Source of the DNA: Cyanophora paradoxa
Taxonomy: Eukaryota; Glaucocystophyceae; Cyanophorales; Cyanophoraceae
Assembly: GCA_004431415.1 (NCBI GenBank)
Contig: QPMI01000508.1
Span: 109,429 to 173,428, forward strand
Direction: 5' to 3'
Length of the DNA: 64,000 nt
A program made the translations under genes and the position numbers. The notes beneath the pieces were generated by a model, which had not been told where the DNA came from, ran no database searches, and worked only from the letters and a program-made list of their open reading frames with translations. This document shows, piece by piece, positions 62,317 through 64,000 of this stretch (its first letter is position 1; each line of letters starts with the position of its first letter).

Positions 62317-62718
62317 ATGAATACTCATCGAGGCTTCCATGTGATGCTGGATTACAAATTCAGAACCCAATTAGCAGTAGGAATGGAGGACTTGGAGACA
62401 ACAACCAGGTGGTTAATGCAGTTCTTGCAAACTATTATTCAAGAGCAAGGTATTCGAGTAGTTCACAAGCATTGCGAGATTTTCGATGGTGGTATTTCTC
62501 CTCCTGGTTTTGCAATGGTTCTTCTGCTGGATGAGAGCCATTGCACTGCTCATTGTTACTCAAATGAAGGTATGTTGGCGATTGATATATTCAGTTGTGG
62601 ATTAGAAGCAGAGAGGAAAACCACGAGAGTATCTCATGAGATAGATGACAGAATAACAGGTGTGTTTTCAGGGTTGGAGAAATCGGAGAAACATAGAGTA
62701 TTGCGATTTCCGAGTTAG
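62317..62718 (+). CDS. speD: S-adenosylmethionine decarboxylase, SpeD type (133 aa)
   Basis: The protein reads MNTHRGFHVMLDYKF, then QGIRVVHKHCEIFDGGISPP, LLLDESHCTAHCYSNEG and LAIDIFSCGLEAE. In short bacterial/archaeal AdoMetDC the chain cleaves itself at Glu-Ser in ESHxxxH, the Ser becoming the pyruvoyl cofactor. Here that Ser is residue 74, the following His residue 79 and the catalytic Cys (FSCG) residue 94, spacings of 5 and 20 as in the well-studied Thermotoga enzyme. Length is also right for the single-domain class. The enzyme makes decarboxylated SAM for spermidine synthesis. The 3' 96 bp lie inside the right TIR. It is the last gene before the TIR repeats. Confidence 0.87.
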   Translation: MNTHRGFHVMLDYKFRTQLAVGMEDLETTTRWLMQFLQTIIQEQGIRVVHKHCEIFDGGISPPGFAMVLLLDESHCTAHCYSNEGMLAIDIFSCGLEAERKTTRVSHEIDDRITGVFSGLEKSEKHRVLRFPS

Positions 62719-62810
62719 TTGACACTGAGAAATTCAGAATTTCAGATGGTCTTACTGAAAATGGTCAGATAATCGGGTGTGACACCTATTTAATTGACTG
62801 TGACGCCTCT

Positions 62811-62931
62811 TTAATTGACTGTGACGCCTGTGACGCCTGTGACGCCTACTTTCAAACTTTCTAAAATTTTCAAAAATGACAGACTTCTTAAAACAGCCGT
62901 CACAGCCGTCACAGGCGTCACACCCAATTAA
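62811..62931. repeat. GTGACGCCT hairpin, right TIR copy A
   Basis: Three gtgacgcct nonamers, a spacer of about 45 nt, then complementary nonamers with two ccgtcac variants, ending cacccaattaa. It is the mirror of 36806-36926. Confidence 0.85.
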
Positions 62932-63101
62932 AAATGGAATCTATCTCTCTTACTGAGATATTCAAAAATATATTCTTGTCTTACTGAAATCCGTCTTGTG
63001 ACACCTCTGACACCTACAAAACAATATCCATTAATCAACCTTTTTGATAATGCGAAGTTGCCTTACTGGAAATGGTCTGCAATTTCGCTGTGACACCTAA
63101 G

Positions 63102-63214
63102 TTAATTGAGTGTGACGCCTGTGACGCCTGTGACACCTACTTTCAAACTTTTTAAAATTTTCAAAAATGACAGACTTCTGAAAACAGGCGTCACAGCCGT
63201 CACAGGCGTCACAG
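63102..63214. repeat. GTGACGCCT hairpin, right TIR copy B
   Basis: Same design as copy A with one gtgacacct unit. It is the mirror of 36523-36635. Confidence 0.85.
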
Positions 63215-63316
63215 ACATTCCACCCCTCTTACTGACTTTCTCAAAAACAAAACTATCTCTTACTGAATATCATTTGAATACTACCTGTCACACTTGATCT
63301 CAATTATTCTGTTTTA

Positions 63317-63669
63317 TAGAACATATGCAATTCCATCGATTGTTTAATTGGACATGATGCAACTCTGTGACACTTTTTCGGTGCAAAAATGTAAATCCGC
63401 AATTCCATCGATTGTTTAATTGGACGTGATGCAGTTCCGATATATTCCAATAGAAAATCCCGCAATCTGATCGATTGTTTAATTGGACATAATGCAACTC
63501 TGTGACACTTTTTCGGTGCAAAAATGTAAATCCGCAATTCCATCGATTGTTTAATTGGACAAAATGCAACTCTGTGACAGTTTTTGCGTTTTCCGATACA
63601 AAATGGGCGGTGGTCTACTTCAATACCGATGAGATATATCGAGTTTATGCGAATTTATGCGAATTTATG
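63317..63669. repeat. Right TIR direct-repeat array
   Basis: It is the mirror of the left array: four ccatcgattgtttaattgg-type cores within a unit of about 72 bp, followed by three ttatgcgaatt units. Confidence 0.85.
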
Positions 63670-63905
63670 CGAATTAATCGCGATTATATCGTTCTTTAAG
63701 TAGTTTAATGTTAATCAATCGAAGTTATATATGTAATCGACAAAGAACATAATTTATCGATATAATATCGATTGAATCAATCGTGAATATGCATTAAATT
63801 AAACGCGTTTATCATTTTTAATACGAAGTTTGCATTAATTTATACAAAGTTTGCATAAAAAGTTAAAGAAATTAATCGATAAATATGTATTTTAGTATTA
63901 AATTA

Positions 63906-64000
63906 ACACATATTGAAAAACGAATTTAAATCCAGAGTGAATCGAGATCGCGAAGCGATCGAGATGAACGAGGGATTTAAATTCGTTTTTCAATATGTGT
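63906..64000. repeat. Right terminal imperfect palindrome (hairpin end)
   Basis: The 28-bp arms and 39-nt centre are the reverse complement of the left terminal palindrome, so both ends carry the same (not the flipped) loop form. Confidence 0.85.

Larger units (their letters stand above)
35737..64000. mobile_element. Complete integrated Polinton-type / Polinton-like virus (28,264 bp)
   Basis: Composition switches sharply from GC-rich to AT-rich at 35737. The segment 35737-37114 is the inverted copy of 62623-64000, both 1378 bp, and pairing positions sum to 99737 throughout, so the outer ends are exact. Inside are a capsid set (MCP, two penton-like proteins), packaging ATPase, D5-like primase-helicase, family B polymerase, rve integrase, phospholipase, fibre and SpeD. 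Polintons and PLVs are defined by this combination of TIRs, polymerase, integrase, MCP and ATPase. A Polinton integrase should leave a short target duplication; the left flank is cacgtg (35731-35736), and the right flank is outside the window. Confidence 0.95.
62623..64000 (-). repeat. Right terminal inverted repeat (1378 bp)
   Basis: It is the exact mirror of 35737-37114 in length and in all segments compared. Its inner boundary lies inside speD (62623). It ends caatatgtgt at 64000, the final base of the window. Confidence 0.95.

Overview
This window is nuclear DNA of a unicellular eukaryote, probably an alga or other protist, joined to a complete integrated DNA virus. Positions 1-35736 are very GC-rich and carry intron-split eukaryotic genes, two retrotransposons, a tRNA-derived SINE and a segmental duplication. 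Positions 35737-64000 are AT-rich, densely coded and without visible introns. This second block is a Polinton/Maverick-type or Polinton-like virus (PLV) provirus. It is bounded by 1378-bp terminal inverted repeats (TIRs), and its last base coincides with the end of the window. I cannot name the host. GC richness, short introns and frequent GC-AG splice sites fit several algal groups, and no sequence here is diagnostic.

Host part, left to right: a secreted or membrane protein with NHL repeats, a PKD-like region and many membrane spans (minus, 767-5870); a class I glutamine amidotransferase of the gamma-glutamyl hydrolase (C26) type (6023-7004); a SAC3/GANP-domain THP3/LENG8 homologue (minus, 7200-8760); an ISOC1-type isochorismatase-fold hydrolase (9393-10619); a small HVA1/Tudor-type protein (minus, 11147-11406); a TMEM184/OST-alpha-like membrane protein (11636-13792); and an F-box gene (14649-16826). 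A paralogous segment follows at about 30.8-34.1 kb. Copy 1 of this duplication is interrupted by a LINE with an apurinic-type endonuclease and reverse transcriptase (about 17.9-23.1 kb), by a minus-strand gene with an RNase H1 N-terminal-like domain, and by a 306-bp SINE with a 10-bp target duplication. Between the copies lies a DIRS/PAT-like retrotransposon (25791-30700) with textbook split direct repeats but no visible tyrosine recombinase. The last host gene (minus, about 34.2-35.7 kb) looks like a WD-repeat gene whose 5' part should lie beyond the provirus.

Provirus: each TIR ends in a 95-nt imperfect palindrome, followed by repeat arrays. The interior encodes two related minor-capsid/penton-like proteins, a major capsid protein, a packaging ATPase, a D5-like primase-helicase, a protein-primed-type family B DNA polymerase, a retroviral-type (rve) integrase, a patatin-like phospholipase, a very large phage-like fibre with a LamG-like domain and a C-terminal S74 chaperone, several small unknowns and an S-adenosylmethionine decarboxylase (SpeD). 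The structural genes, replication genes and integrase form a near-complete viral set; I recognise no maturation protease. Replication-side genes share a candidate upstream motif (CAAAAAWTGAC), while structural genes have only AT-rich TATA-like leaders.

Many reading-frame breaks, inside and outside the provirus, are explained by a single missing base, often in a homopolymer. In the provirus all seven that I traced go in the same direction. This makes uncorrected long-read indels a serious alternative to genuine gene decay.
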